DNA of 64,000 nucleotides. Origin: Phallusia mammillata. Taxonomy: Eukaryota; Chordata; Ascidiacea; Phlebobranchia; Ascidiidae. The stretch covers positions 1-64,000 of the forward strand of contig QLIY01000271.1 of NCBI GenBank assembly GCA_003260075.1, given 5' to 3'. Position numbers and translations under genes: made by a program. Below, piece after piece: positions 41,801-56,800 of this stretch (its first letter is position 1; each line of letters opens with the position of its first letter). The notes beneath the pieces were generated by a model that was not told where the DNA came from, made no database searches, and saw nothing but the letters and a program-made list of their open reading frames with translations.

Positions 41801-44800
41801 GCAAAAAAATGACAGCTGGCTGTGTTTGGAGAAAAAACTTCCTATGCTCTTTGCGAATTAATCAATACCCGAAGTCAAAAAGCTTCGAACTCCTACGACT
41901 TCATTTACCAGCTTTTTGAAACAGTCACGAGTTATAAGCCGTTAATGCACCCAACTCCGTGTTAGTGTTATTGCGAATAACGGTAACCTGTTTGCGGTCA
42001 TAGCTAATCGGATTTCTCTAAACGAGTTGACGTGGAATTGGTAGCAGTGCAGCGGTTCGCGTTGCCCACTCGCCTTGCGGTAATAGCTGCTTGTCGTATT
42101 TTGACACGGTACTGCCAGCCGGCGAGTTGTGTGACGTTGGACAGACGATCGGTCAACGCGATATGACGTGTGGGGCTAAAGGTTAAGCCAAAGAAAACAA
42201 GACACTGTCCTGCAGGTCCTTTGCCGTTCGTATAAAAAAAAAATTTGTGAGCAAAAGGGTTTTCCATTTTGTTTCACTGGAGAGTATTTAACTACATGGG
42301 CATTGCGGGCCAAATTTGGTTATCAAACGTCGGTTATTGTGGCAACGCTTTGTTCTATATATAACTAATAAACGATGAACCTAGCCAGTCTGTAATCTGT
42401 ACCGAACATGCAGGGTACGTGCGAAGTTCAAAGCAATTATTAAATGCCAGGTTGCTTTGATCAACGAGCGGGCACTCTTCCAAATATTACCGCACTCGCA
42501 GCCGTATAAGTACATTCAGACATGGCGAAAATTCCGCGCAAGCCTTAACCGACGACCAAGACATTCCCCTTCTAGTCAGCAGGACAGTCTGGCACCTGAA
42601 AATTAAACACTAAGGCAGCCATGACCGCTTCCAATCCACTTCGTATGATAATCATTACTGCTGGGAGCTAATTGGATGAAAAGTGAACCCACACTTCAAG
42701 GTGTATTTGGCGAAGGGCTAGACTGTTGGCGTCGTACACACATCTCTAATTAGGCATTAGGATTATAGTATCACCGCCCCTTTATTTAGACAAAGTCATG
42801 TAATATTCAAAATTTTGCCCAAGGGGTTTAGGATTACGCAAGAATATAGGTGGACTTGTATCATCAACATGAAACTGCATGAAGAGGTTTTGGTGATGTT
42901 ATTGGTTGACGCGCCGTTAGTTTGTGTTGCGTACACTTTCGGACCAGGCTCGATTTGCTATGTTTCTGCCTGTCACAAACAAACGACCGCTTGCTATCTC
43001 GTTAGGTCCGTGAAGCGTTGTTTAATTGCGCAATAAACATAGACGCTGTCGCCCCGGGCAAAGCAAATGCATTTTGCCGCCGCGTGTGGCAGCTGCATTC
43101 AGAACTTGCATTTCACCACTGTGTAAAAGCAAATTGAATTTTGCGGTGTTTATTTGTAGTGGGACACGAAGCACGACTTCTTATTGCACACAAACAATCG
43201 CTTATCACATTTCCAGCAGGTCCCTGCCTTGTGATCCTTGCAAAGCAGTTCTCACGCCTTTTGAGAAAGTTTAATCCTCACTTACAACGATGCGAATAAA
43301 ATACCCAAGCGAAATTGGCGGCGATTAGATGTCCAATCTAACAAATGCGGTCGATATCTTTGTATTCAGCGTCAACTGCACATGGTGCCTCCAGCATGGT
43401 TCTTAACGCTCAACTATTAGCGCTTACCATCGATCGGGCCCGTGTGATTTTCGTGTTTGCATCGATTTCGCTGCGCAATATGCTGCTTATGCCGCCAAGC
43501 AAAATGCCAGGGCGTGTTCAGGGAATAACTGCCAATCGACCTGGAGCACTCGACTCCCTAAAGGCTGCTTTCAATTGTAAATGTTTGTTTTGTGAAAGGT
43601 TTGCCCATAAACCCTAAAGTCATCATAAGAAATAAAATTGCGCAAGATTTCAAACTGAGTATCAAAATAAATTCTGATCTTTTACAAAAAATGAAAAAGT
43701 CTTCGGGGATTTGTCTGTTTTCAATTCGAACTGGGTGTGGAAAGACAAATCAAACCACAACAAATTAACAATAAGCAGATCGAACTTTTAACCCAAGTTC
43801 ACTACTGCTTTTTTTAGGTTTAAAGCCGGTTCGCAAAGCAGTATTGACGTTGCTCTTTTGGATAAACTGGATATCATCTGTCCGCGAAGGGGTCGGGACA
43901 CGGGAGACCACTTCTTCAAGCTTTTCCTTGTGTCAAAAGAGAACTTCGGGACTTGCAATGCGACTGGTGGAAGACGCCTGATTACTTGTGATGTCCCGCA
44001 ACAGGAAAAGAAATACACCTTTTACTTTCAAGAAATCTCCCCGTCGCCATGGGGACTGGAGTTTGAACCCAACAAGGCCTACTACGTGATATGTAAGTGT
44101 TGACAAATGTTCAAATTGTGGTAATCATTAGGGTGCGAAATAGTGGTGTTTTTGTGCATTATGGGATAAGGTTTGTAGAACAAAACTCAGAGAAAATCTC
44201 TTTTAACCCTCTTTTCCAAAACATCAACAAGAAGTTCGTCACGTCGGTTGTGGGTCGTCAGTTAGATCAAGGAGAAAAGCCTTAAACATTTTAGTAAAAG
44301 AGAACTTCAAAGCGCTATCAGGATTACTCGGTTCCGATGACAGAGCTGGCCATGCGCACTTATCGCTACCCTAAACGCTCAACATAACGCAAATTTAAAC
44401 CGGAGTTTCGTTGATCGATATACTCAAGTCCCAAGGCGAGTTAGACATGGATTTCAATATATTGCGTCGCGACAATCGATTTCACACAAGCAAATGCTCT
44501 TTGCTTTGGTTATGTTTTGTAAAAGTACCACTATGCAGTAATCGAGAACATTCGTCGACAACGCACCCGAAACCACATAAGGGTGGTGTTCGGCGTAGAT
44601 TTCAAAGCAAGGTAACATCGGATCCACCGAATGTGTTTAACAAGACCGCGTTAAGAACATCATATTACCCGCTTTCTGCCATGTTTGCGTGAAGCATCCC
44701 AGGTGGCCCCAACCGCCAGTGCTGACGTATTTTCAGGGGCTGGTGTTTGAAGTCTCCGCACAGCCTAGTTATTTTTTGCCATTCCTGGGCAACCTGGACA

Positions 44801-47800
44801 GGCAGGGAGACTTCACCTTTCGCGTGATAAGCACCGTTTAGCAGATTTGCGTGGCTAGCACTTTACCAGCAGCAGTTGGACCTGTTGGGTGGCATTTTGT
44901 GCTGCTTTTTACGGTTTAGTGCTGTCAGGGCCTCATGGCATTGTCACGCCGATTGAGCGTAACCAACCACAAGTTCGTTGTCAAGGTGATACCTGGTCCA
45001 CCCACTTCGACACGACGTTTATATACGGCAACAATAGCTGCTCTTGTCAAATCCCGTCGTAAATACATTCTAAGTTGTACGCCGTCTCTGGGAGAAAAAT
45101 GATCGGCGCACGACTTTACCATTCCCAATGTTTAGTTTACCTTATCGCCAAATGTACTTCATCCGAATTCTGAGGTGCACGGGCCTTTGGATAAGATTTC
45201 TCCTAAATGCCTAGTGGAAGTTGCATTTGCTGGGTAAAGCGTCGGCTCTGCCCTTTATGTGCAGGTGCGATATGAAGCCATCTATTTCCACTAGAAACGA
45301 AAATGACAGGGTGTTAGGCGTGCGGGGTAGAATAAAATTTCGCTAACCTGCGTTCATATTGCCTAACACGGGCATCGTTCAAAACTTTCAAATATACGTT
45401 TACCAGCTGTAAGTCTCGGTTAAAAACGTTGTTTAAGCTTGATTTATAGGCAGTCTGACATGTTCATGACCCCTTTACCTTGCTATAAATGCAATGAATA
45501 AAACATGGAGACGTGACCCCGGTACAGAGATTAACACAGCGCGAAAGAACAACACTGCATTTTCAACGCACAACTGCCAAAAATCTAAGATATATTTAGT
45601 CTCAAAATTGTATTTTACGTCATCGTTAAAATTGTGCTAAACAATGGGGGGCTTATTTGGAACCAAGTGCGCAATTTACGCTGGGTGGCATACTTTCATT
45701 GACGCGTGAACAGGGCAGGTGGCAACGAGATTCTGACAGGTTTTATCTTGCGGCTGTCCGATGTCACGGTCAGCGTCAGATTGCCACTGACAGATGTCCC
45801 ACAGGCGAGGGAAAGCAGGCACGGGCAGTGGCAGGTCGGTTGCTGTTTGATGTCGGTAAAAATGATGAATAGCATGCGGTCTATTGGTAGTTAAGCAAGG
45901 CTGAGATTGCGGGAGTGATAACAGACGAATCGTTTAGCAAGTGGCTATGCGCCGAAATCCTCTAATGCCCTTTAAGGGAATGCAGGCCACTTTTAATCGT
46001 CCATTAGCGGTTGGCAATTTCGGTAATTGCACTAGAACTTTCCATAGCGGTCAGGTCTTTGTTTGAACGCTCATATGCGTTCAAGGCTAATAAAGAACAC
46101 ACGACCAATTTCACTCACGCGTATTGACTCGCTAATCCATCTTTGCCTCTCGGCTTCCCGGCGGAGAAGAGACTTTCGTCAGACCCCAGCGAACTTATTG
46201 CACCTCCGTGTTTGCCCGCTGTCGCATTCCGGGAAGCAACGGGCATGAAAATCAAGAGTAACTCTATCTGCTTTTCGTTGCGAGTACGGCCTTTCAGCCT
46301 GTGTCGTTTTTGCTGCTTCGTGGTTGTTGTCGTCTAGCTCAGAATGCGTTGCGAGTCGAGCTTATTATGGGTCGTTGCCTGTCGACCGAGCATTTACAAC
46401 AAGTCCGAAAACGCGGATTGTGATCGTGCGCACCCCTCATAAGACTGGCCCGAGTCAAGTATTTAACCCCGCTTTTCCTGACTGATTAAAATACAAAACA
46501 CGCAAGCTGGGTAACAGGGGTTTCTTGTGGCGAGTCGCCTTTTGTTGACACGCATCTGACGTTTGGGTGCTTGTTAGCGCAACTCGTCGCAGATGTCCAG
46601 GATTGGTTCCCATGGACTAATCGAGGTGTCATGCACGAAAAATTCCTCGCGCCTGGCAGACAGTGGCAACTCGCTGAATCGCGATGAAGGTAACCTAATA
46701 TCTCTCTCAAGCAGGTGTTGTCGCGCAAAAAACGCACTAAAGTAGTGCCTGCCCGAAAAATGATACGCCAAGTTCATTTCAAAAATGCCACCAGCGCCTT
46801 TATCATGTAGCCAAACTTTGTTGTTTGTAGAACTCGGAAATTTACGCCCCACCCGTTCATGTTGTCGTTGCAAATGTTGACACTGTACGGAAATAGTTGA
46901 CCAAGCCTCTGAGGCGTATGCGGTCGAAGAATTATTTTCATTTGCTTAATGCGTTTGCTATCGGTAATTATTGTAAAAGCCAGCTGCGGGCACAGTCGCC
47001 GCCCCTAAACTTCCCAGTCATCCATGGCGTCTACACCCGCGACATGTCGCCTCTGACGCGGGGCCCCAAAATCGCGACGCATTTCTGGGCATGCGTTAAA
47101 TTGACACCCATGTCCGAACACGCAAAATACGCATCAAAAAGTTCACCCCTACCCTCTTTGCTCGACTTTTGAGCAACAAACGCCATAACAAGCTGTTTGG
47201 ACCGCAAAATATTTTCCGTAACCGTCGACGCGCGTGATTGGTCCACTCCCGTTCTGCACCAATGCGCCGTTCAATGTGGTCCTTGAACGCGCGGCGTGCA
47301 CCTTAGTTCTAAGCAACAACCAAGCGTATAATAGCCTTACCTGGCATTTGCACAGCGCCACGCAAGTAACGCTCTAGCAGTCATTCGGCAGAATAAAGCT
47401 GTTGACTTTTACTGCACAGCGCAGGGTCCAACGAATAGGATTAAATTTTTATGTTCGCCTGATATGGTGCCAACTGGCGTTACGAAATGATTAATTATCC
47501 TTCGCGGCACGTGTTTAAAAAGTAATGAGAATTCGCTTATGGGATCGGGGCAACCATGCAGCAAATGTTTACAGCCGATTGAAGTCACCTTTCCTTTCCT
47601 TCCTGGCTAAATGGCCTTACTTTGAAGCTACCCACAGCCGACCTAGGTAATTTTGAAAGTAAACAACTAGTAGGTAGGGTCAAGCTTTGGGGCCCTGGGC
47701 TTAACCGGTTCTAATTGCCAAGCGACCTTTTACTAAGGAGATAACCCCCGAGCACGACCCTTATCCCTGCGTGGGCGTTATCTCAATGTTTTGTCGCTTT

Positions 47801-50800
47801 AAGTGACCACATTCAGCAATATAAACTTGGATTTAACGTTGATCCCGGCGCAGGGGCCAACAAAGTATGATTTTCCCGACGTGTCTCTGCTTTAAGTTCG
47901 CCCCAGTTCAGCGCAAATCAACATGATCTTTTTCCGTATTCGGTCATGAGCGCAGACGAGAGCGCAGTCCGGCTTGTCAGGTCGCTGTTTGTGTGAAGCG
48001 AAGCGCAACGGAGCTGTCACGTGATACGTCTGGTGACTCACGCCTTTGGCGTTCCGATGCAGTTTTGTCAAGGCCTTGTTGTGCAGGCTAAAGCGTCATA
48101 CAAAGCAAAGTTTGTGCCTCCGGGAAGAGGAAAACAACTTGTTTCGAGTCGTTGTTGCGCGTAATCCTTTCACGCCGTGCTTTGACAAATGCAAACGCCC
48201 CGACGTGACATTGCCCATCCTTAGTCATCAACTCAGCTGGAAAACAGTCCAATTAGCTTCTGTCAATACGGTTCGCGCGTGTGGGGTGAAAAGAAGCGCA
48301 TCTAACCCTTCCTCCCCCTGCAGTAGAAATGATGCATCAATTCTGTTTGTTGCGACCTGTTCACATTTTGCTTTCGGCAAGGACTTATAGTTGTCAAAGC
48401 ATTGCCATAAACTCGAGGCGTCGGCCGCTTTGTACTGCCCGCCATATATTCATCTACTGTCGAAGCAAGGTGCATGACGCTCTAATCGCATCGTAAACTC
48501 GTTAAAGTCGCAGTCGCCCATCTCAGACTCGCTATGGTGACCAGTCTTTCGTTTCTGGCTTTCGTCTCGTTAGCGGGTCACGCCTCTTGACAGTAGTTCG
48601 CCGGGCAAGAATGATTACCCACAGAAGAATCTTGTGTGAACTCTGCATACAGGTCACACTAAAATACCGTTTATAACATTGTAAGCACCACTAAAATCAA
48701 ACCGCGGCATCTGCTAAATATAGGTTACAAAACATATATAACTTCTACATTAAAAAACCCCCCCCCCCACTAAAATACCGTTTATAACATTGTAAGCACC
48801 ACTAAAATCAAACCGAGGCATCTGCTAAATATAGGTAACAAAACATATATAACTTCTACATTAAAAAGTAATGAACAGGATACAAAGGGGGATTGGTATA
48901 TTTAGCTATTTGTAACCGGATAACCACCATTCGGTATGCATCAACACAAAGCGATGGAAAACTTTAATGCCATTTGCGGACTGTTTTGCGACGCGAATAA
49001 GTTTCAACCTTAAGGCTCGTGCTCCCGACTCATACTTTATTTATGTTGAAGAAACATCGCTGAGGGGATTATAACTCACCCCAAGAAGAAAATTGCCCAT
49101 CCTGAGCGGACGTCTGCCTTCTATCTGCGCATTTACTTTCGCGTTATCTAACCTCTATAGTTGTGTGACCCCGGCTGAAAGGACACAACGTGGTGTGTTA
49201 AGGCAATTGGGAATTTGGCAAGAGTCCTGTAATTGCAAGGACACTTTAAGGGCACACACGATTTCGAAGATCATTTTAATTGCCATATTTTTGTTCTGCG
49301 TTTCTTGACGTAAAAGACTGTTTGTATAAATCAGAATCTCCGTAATCGCAAAAAACATCGTCGCCAGCAGTTGCTTATCTTTGGCCGTTTGAGTTTTTCT
49401 TACACGAATCGCCCATTACTGCATATCGCGTAGAAAGTGGTTTCGCCCCCGAAGCGTCTCCTAATGGCGAATGTATTGCGACTCATGAGCGACAGACCTG
49501 TCTCTCTGAGTCGGGAAATATGCAGTGGAGGAATTCTTTCGTTCAAGCGTAACTGAGCGTTTGAAAACTGCTCCACTGATACCGTGCGGAACTGAAACAC
49601 GGAGATAAGAAAGTGGTTTGGTGTGTTTTTCGTTGCAAACAATTCCAACCTGTTCACTTTGCCACAATGGCTTTAGCACAAGGGAAAATCGACTTAGCAT
49701 TTATAACTTCACATTACGCACCAATACAATACATTTAAAGACAAAAATGCCTAGAGTTAAAGTGCATTGGTGGTCCTTGGTTGATTTATGACAGTTTGTG
49801 TTGCAACAATCATTGCCACCATTTTGCACTCAAATTACATTGACTTCGGCCGCAAATTGGTTGCTGCAGCAATGTTGGGTTTTACGTTTCAAAAATCGTC
49901 AAACACATACTTGTCAAGAACGTGGTTTCTATCTTAAGAGCAAAAATGAGCACAGAAGTGCCGTTTCAATTGGATTTTAGCTAATACCCTTGTTTGCAAA
50001 ACATCTCGTCGCATGCATGTATTGGATTACGCGCGGCGATGTTGTTTGTGGCTTTTAGAATTCGGCGTGAATTTGCGTGTGGTCGTTTGTTTGTTCGCTA
50101 ATTAATTGTCGCCACTAGCCGAAGACTTTTACCTGGACAAATCCGTCCTCGGCAGACCCCAAATCCGATTACCGAAAGCTTGTTACTCGCCAGAAAAGCT
50201 TTGGTCATCTAAATAGATCTAAAAGTCTGACGCAAATGTAGTTGTTTCGCCGTGGTTTTATTGGGCAAAGAAAGGCGCGTGCGCGATTTGTGGTTTGAAC
50301 ACCTGCATAGCGTATTTACGTTCAACGAACTTCTGTGACTTTTAGATTTGTCATCAATACAGATTTAGCAAGACTGCATCTGTTTAGGATTAAGCGCATA
50401 ACTGTGAGGCCAACAACAGCGCAAATGAAATGCCCAAATATCGAAATCATGTGGAATTAGATTCGTATTGGAATTTGGCATTCAAATTTCCATCCATCAA
50501 AAACCTTAAAAGTCAATTTCATATCAATAAATTAATAAATTTGCATTCGTTTAGTCGGAAGCACGATCTCTCATTTAGTCAAAGCAAGACAGATATAACT
50601 GTAGATATAACTGTACCGAATTTCAGTTTTCTCTCTATTAAAACGCATGACATTTATCTTAGTAACCCCACAACGCTGTGGCACTCTACGCTTTATTGGC
50701 TTCAGGTTAAAGTTGGTTCAATGGCCTTGCTTCACTGAAATAGCGTTTTTCCTTAGCCGATTTCTATTGAATCAGGTGTATGCGTTCAGGTGTAATAGTG

Positions 50801-53800
50801 TGTGCCGTAGAATCTCTTAATGCCGGCGACAGATGATTTTTTCCAGAACGGTGTTGTATTTACGAGCGAAATCGGATCTTAGCGGTTTTAATACCACAAC
50901 ATATGCGTCCTAAAACATGGAACAGTGCGAACTTTATTAAATATTGAGCAGCGCACTGCGCAGTAAAAGGTCCCCTGAATTAAAACATTTATATACCTGT
51001 CTATTAAAGTCCATTCAAAGCGTTTGGATTTATACTGACAATCACCTAAAAAGGGCCTTAGTTTTAATCTATAAAAAAGCACAACATGCTGATTATGTCT
51101 TCATAAGAATGGTATTTACACACAAAGCAATGACGTTAATTCAATCAATTATAGCTCTAAACTTCAAGACAACCACTTAAAACGAAATCAGTTTTGACGC
51201 AAATGCCATTCATGTGCATTGAATGTTGGTTATGTTTACAAACGACTAATATTTAACATTACGTAATGGCATTCGGTCAAGCAATTAAAGCTAGGCCTTG
51301 TGTCGCCGAATCGATTGACACCGCTTTAAACCAGGCAATTTTCTATTACAGCTACGTCAGACGGCACGAAGGATGGAATTGACAATAAGAAAGGCGGTGT
51401 CTGCCAAGACCACAACATGAAAATCGAACTCCGCGTTCACAAGACTTCAGGTATGGGAAACATTTCGTCTAAACTTGTCTGCTTTATGATGTTATGCAAG
51501 ATTCCAATGCTGTATAGGGTTGCGGTAACGCCCCATGACACGCCCAGTGCTGGGTTAGGTGGGAAATTTATTAAATGGAGCGTATCGTATTCCATAACAT
51601 TTGTGACACATCCTGGGTGGTTGTATGCAGTTTAAGGGGAAAGTTTTAGGCGGTTTAACTAGTGTTTTGCAGATTTTATTAAAGAAAGGGTTAGGGATGC
51701 TTATGAGAGCCATTCTAACCCCTTTTGTTAAACCATTTCTTTTTGAACTTTGGCGCAAGGTTGGGAAAGGTTCTCGTCTCGTTGACACGCCTGTTTTTCA
51801 CATAAACATATTAGGCCAGCATCAAAGAAATAGAAACGTTGCTTAAACCGCGCACATCAGCCTGACGACTTTTTAAGGTTTGGCGAATAAATAACAAACC
51901 TTTGCGGCAAGTCTGTGGCTCGAATGCACGAAATTAAGGTTTTATTGCCCAGAATGGAATTTAAAGGCGAACTGCTATACATGGTTGGCGCCAAAACCAG
52001 TTCCACACTGATGAACAGACTATGAAAGGGGAGGTTTTAATTTGACCACAGCGCTGCTAAAAATGGTCTCGGAACTAAAAATTCTATTGTCGGGTTTAAC
52101 GATAAACAGTGGTCAGCCCTCAGTGCTGTAAGTCCTTCAAATTTGTTGGAGCCACCGTAATTCGACTTTTGACCGGCGCTTAGACGTTAAAGAATGTCGA
52201 ACCATGGTTATGTTTTCATTCTAAACAAGTTCTATTTGTGTCGCAAGAAATCGGCGACCAGCACCGTTTGTTGTTCTTGGTTTGAGCGCGAACTTCGCCG
52301 AAGCTCCTGGCTAAACGGGATTTAGAAGGTTTGTCTGTAAACAACTCGTGTGAGCCGCCGCTAGAGTGACGTCTAATGATTGCTGGTAATTGTCAGGGCA
52401 GAAAAACTTTAAATGTAGGTTCGATGTAGTAAAGTCCCATTGCAAAAATTATGAATGAGTATAAATATAATGCAAGATTAATCTTCGCATTTGCTATTGA
52501 CAACTAAACTTAATAATCAACGCCCCATTGTTAGGACATGTGTCTATGAATAAGTATACAGTACTGCACAATAAAATATAAATTGTAAAACAGTTTGTAA
52601 ACCACATAACCTATATTCCCAACTAAGGAATAAGTACCATTCAGTATATGGCATCATGCTGTATTCCAGCATAATTCTACGCACTAATTGCCCGCTTGGG
52701 TTACTTTTGGTCAGTTGGACCCATGACCCCGGGGTGTTTGGGGACTCGGGTGGCCAGATGGGTCTTTCGTCCTCACCTTTTGTAAAATTAGATGCTAAAC
52801 GCCCGGCGTCGGACGTGGGAAATTCGTCGGCCCGCCTAAGTGCCGAGGATTCGTTTACACTGAGGTTTTTGCAAGCAATCCGGGGGTCACAATGCTGGAC
52901 GACGAATGGTTCGTGGGATACTGGCAGTTTTTAATGCTGGTTATTGTGAAAACAATACGCTTAACGCTTTACTTGGATTTTTGCGTCCAAAGGAGTGCAC
53001 TTTTGTCCGTGTTTAAGTTATTTGTGCTTTTACATGTTTAACTATACAGTCAAATGTTCACATTTATGTGTAATGCCTTTGAGGGAGCCTTTAATCCTAT
53101 TATGCAATGGGGGCAGAAATCAACAAAAACATTGATTTCAAAATCAACTTTTTGTGGCTTAGATCTGAACCTGATATCAAGTTTTATTGCTGTTTAACCC
53201 GCAAGTTCACCTTCGTTAGACTCGTTTTCGCTTCCGTTTGAAGTGAGTCACATAAAAAGATAATCGCCGCTCTGTAAACAACCTAGTATTGATAACAGCA
53301 CAGGTAACAATGAAGGCTTTGTCTTGTCTAGGGATCCACTTTTCGCGCAATTTAGCCATTTTTTTGAGCGACAGACCCAAGTAAAAGGGGGCTAGCGTGC
53401 GCGTTTGCGGTCGGACCCAAAGTTTCACGTGAAAAGAAAACATCTCAGCAAGAAGCGTTGACAGGAATCGGGGCTGCATTAGGCCGGGCGATGACACACG
53501 GGGACCATTTTTGTTGACCTTTTTTAACTGAGCGCTGTACATGCCGTATAACCCTAGCGAATCCGGCAACTTGACTTCGAAATAGGGATTTCTGTTGGTG
53601 ATATTCATAAACCTTTGGGCGCCAAGAGCACGTATCGTGTTTCCCTTGTCCTATATGAAGGCATTTTAATGGAGGGTTCGAATCGCGCCGAGCAAGCTAT
53701 TACGTCTAGAATAATCGCCGGTCTCTCTTGCATTGCCTTGTGTGTATGGAACAACGTGCAATTATGTCGTCAATCACTTGTTCGCAATTCGTCGTCGAGA

Positions 53801-56800
53801 ATATTGCTCGCGGTCAAAATGCTCAGTTCTTTGTTCTGCGCTGTTGGTTTTTGTGGCGGCCAGGCAATGGCACAGACGAAGTAAATCAGATAAAATATTT
53901 GCTGAAATCTACACCTGAGCGGACCCCAGGCGCATGGGATTTCAGTTGAGATAATTTAAGCCAGCAACTGTGGGAGCCCGATGTTTGATTACGTGCCCAA
54001 CGCTCGATTGTGTCACGTGACCACCTGATGGCAATGATGCTTAGCAACGATCGGGATTCCTGCACGTGACTTATCGCCAGCAAGGGTCGGGTTTGCCTTC
54101 CATAGATAATACTTGCAAAAAAGGAAGTTTTAGAACGCAAAATCAGGAGCTAAGAAATATTCTAAACCGCCTTGTTTTCGTGGATATCAGAACCTTTGCA
54201 TTTTACCCTTGAAATTGTAAAACATAAGGCACACAAAACCTTCAGTTTCACAGTGCTGTATGTTTAACCCCCCCCCCAATTGTAAAACATAAGGCACACA
54301 AAACCTTCAGTTTCACAGTGCTGTAAACCGGTTTGTGACATTTGCCTTGACTGTTTAAGGCTTTTCATGAAACTGAACAAAGGACCGTGGCCTACATACC
54401 TGTCATGACGCCAGCAATGTAAATTTAAACATGGGTCCATGTGCAAACGCGCCATCAAACGGGCGCCGTGCCGAAATTTAATCTCATCGCCACACTGAAA
54501 GGATGCATTGTAGTCAGTACGAAAGCGGAGAGCCTAGAGTTTAACAACGCTCGACCTTGGAATCTTTTTGGGGCAATGATCGTTAATGCGCGAGGCGGAT
54601 CGCATGAATACACAAGAAAACGGCGCGATTTCGCGGTTTTGCTGGGAGTCTTACGTGGAGCCTCAAAGTCAAGTGCAAAGATTCCAGTAATTGTGATGAA
54701 GTGAAAACGGACCGGTAGCAGACTTAAACCGAACTTTCACGTGCAAGCAAGATTGCAATTCAATGCATTGCAGTGGGGGTTTCAATGCTCCTATTGGCGC
54801 CTCACATATCGACTTTTGATACGATTCACCTGGGCAATTTACGCACTTCGTCGTCTTTCCTTGCGGTCTTGGCTCGCAAGGCAGGCATAGATCGCAAAGG
54901 GTACTTGGTTTTGCCGTTTTCTTGTCACCCAAAGGCGCGGATTTAGGCTCTCAGCTGCCGGTTCAACTTCTTGGTGGCGGGTAGGTTCACTAATTTCCGT
55001 TCCGAATGGATCGTTTTACCCCGAACGGCGCACTGTTGTTTTGTCTAGCGGACAAGACGTTGATTTGTGTAATTCCAAGTCTGCGCTAAGCCAACGGGGA
55101 CCGCAGAGCAGGTTTCAGACCCATTGCGCTCTACTCGCTCATCTAATTACCTCAAATTACTTTACATTTTCGGTACGACTTGTGCGTAACCTGGTTGCCG
55201 TATGCTGCGCTTTATATCATGTAGGTGCCACTTTGAAGGATAGAGCATCATGCCTGTGCTTAGGCCCTGTTAAATCCCCAGCTTCCCGTTGCGGCAAAGA
55301 CCCATGTGATGCGGCTATCAATAAAAAGTGTACGCCTTTGCAACTCTGCTCACACATAAAATGAGGTTTTAAGGGTGAGACCCGATCGGGAAATCGATCA
55401 AAAATAGATCGTGGTATTTGACACAAATATTGTCCAACTCAAAATGGATTCCACAACGTTGGTTTCCTATTGGCTGAGAATTGTCACGAGGTCGTGCTTG
55501 ACTTTCATGCTTATCTAACTCAGGTCGTCTGCGAAGGATTGGGTGTCACGAAAATGTCGTATAATCCACATCTTTTAGCCAGCTAAAAAACCCTTGCGGT
55601 TGCATCGACACAACACCACAGGCTATTCTATATACTTGTGACATTTAGCCACGATGTTTAGACGTAGCAACCTTGACGCGCGTAGCGAATTGCGTTTAAG
55701 GGGAACACTTGGCAAGCGATGTATTTTCGACACTTCCATCACCCTAACGCGAGGCGATCGCGATAATTTTCGTGATGAATGTGGCCTGAAATCGACGTGC
55801 CCGTCAAGCAGCGTTTCAGCCATTTCGTGAATTACACGCATCGAATTCGAGACATTTTAGGGGGTAAGTTCTCGAATGTTTCTGTAACCGATTCGAATAA
55901 ATCGATTCAAGGCGTCAAGTCCGTCGCCTACAGCAGCGTTGCTCACTTAAACCTTTGCGCGGGTTCAATTCCTACAGCCAGCATACATAATTAAAGATCC
56001 CGGCATTATAGCATGGTGTGTTTGTTAATGGCGGAGAAGCGCAAAGTGACTTTATCGCTTGTCGGAATCCCCCCCCCCGCATTATAGCATGGTGTGTTTG
56101 TTAATGGCGGAGAAGCGCAAAGTGACATTCATTTATCGCTTGTCGGAATTTAGCTGGATTAAATCTCTGACAAAGGTGTTTTACAAACCTGAAGTCCTGA
56201 CAGGCTGCGGAATAACAGATTGCAGTTTTGAGGTGCGAAACCACATAGACAGGGGCAAAACTCGATTAATTTTAATAACCGGACGAAACCTCGGCGAAGG
56301 ATGAATCTAATTTGCGAACGGAGTGCCTGAAATAATCCCGCCAGTGAGCTACGGCGCTTTCGGGGTGTTCGCGCCTCTTGTGTAAGGATGATGTACCTTT
56401 ACCAGTTATCACCGTGCACTATCGTCACGCAACTTAAATCACTTGCGATAATATGCGGAAAAAATGTGCATGTTGGCGAATCGAATTGGATAGCATCTAT
56501 CAAGCTATCTCCCACCTGCACGGCAGCAGAATGCGCCTACTCGAAAACTTGCAAAATATTAGTAAAAAATAAAGGTGATTTGGTAGGGGCAGCCGCGTAG
56601 AGCGCAATAAAAACAATCGCTTAAGAATCTCTCACCGACGTCTGAAACGCGAAACCGCCAAAAATCTCTCTGACGAATCTGCTTTCCTGGGTCATTAGGC
56701 TTGCAAAAACCGCGCAAGCTGCCCTTTGCTTGTATTGAAGAGGTGTAAACAGCCGTTGGTCCTGAGTTAAACGTGTGCACCTAACTAATGACCGTCCTCA

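Noticed and set aside
53670..53700. B-box-like GGTTCGAATC
   Set aside because: No matching A box or cloverleaf in the preceding 60 nt.
55930..56000. B-box-like GGTTCAATTCC suggesting a tRNA
   Set aside because: No A box or acceptor stem can be formed upstream.
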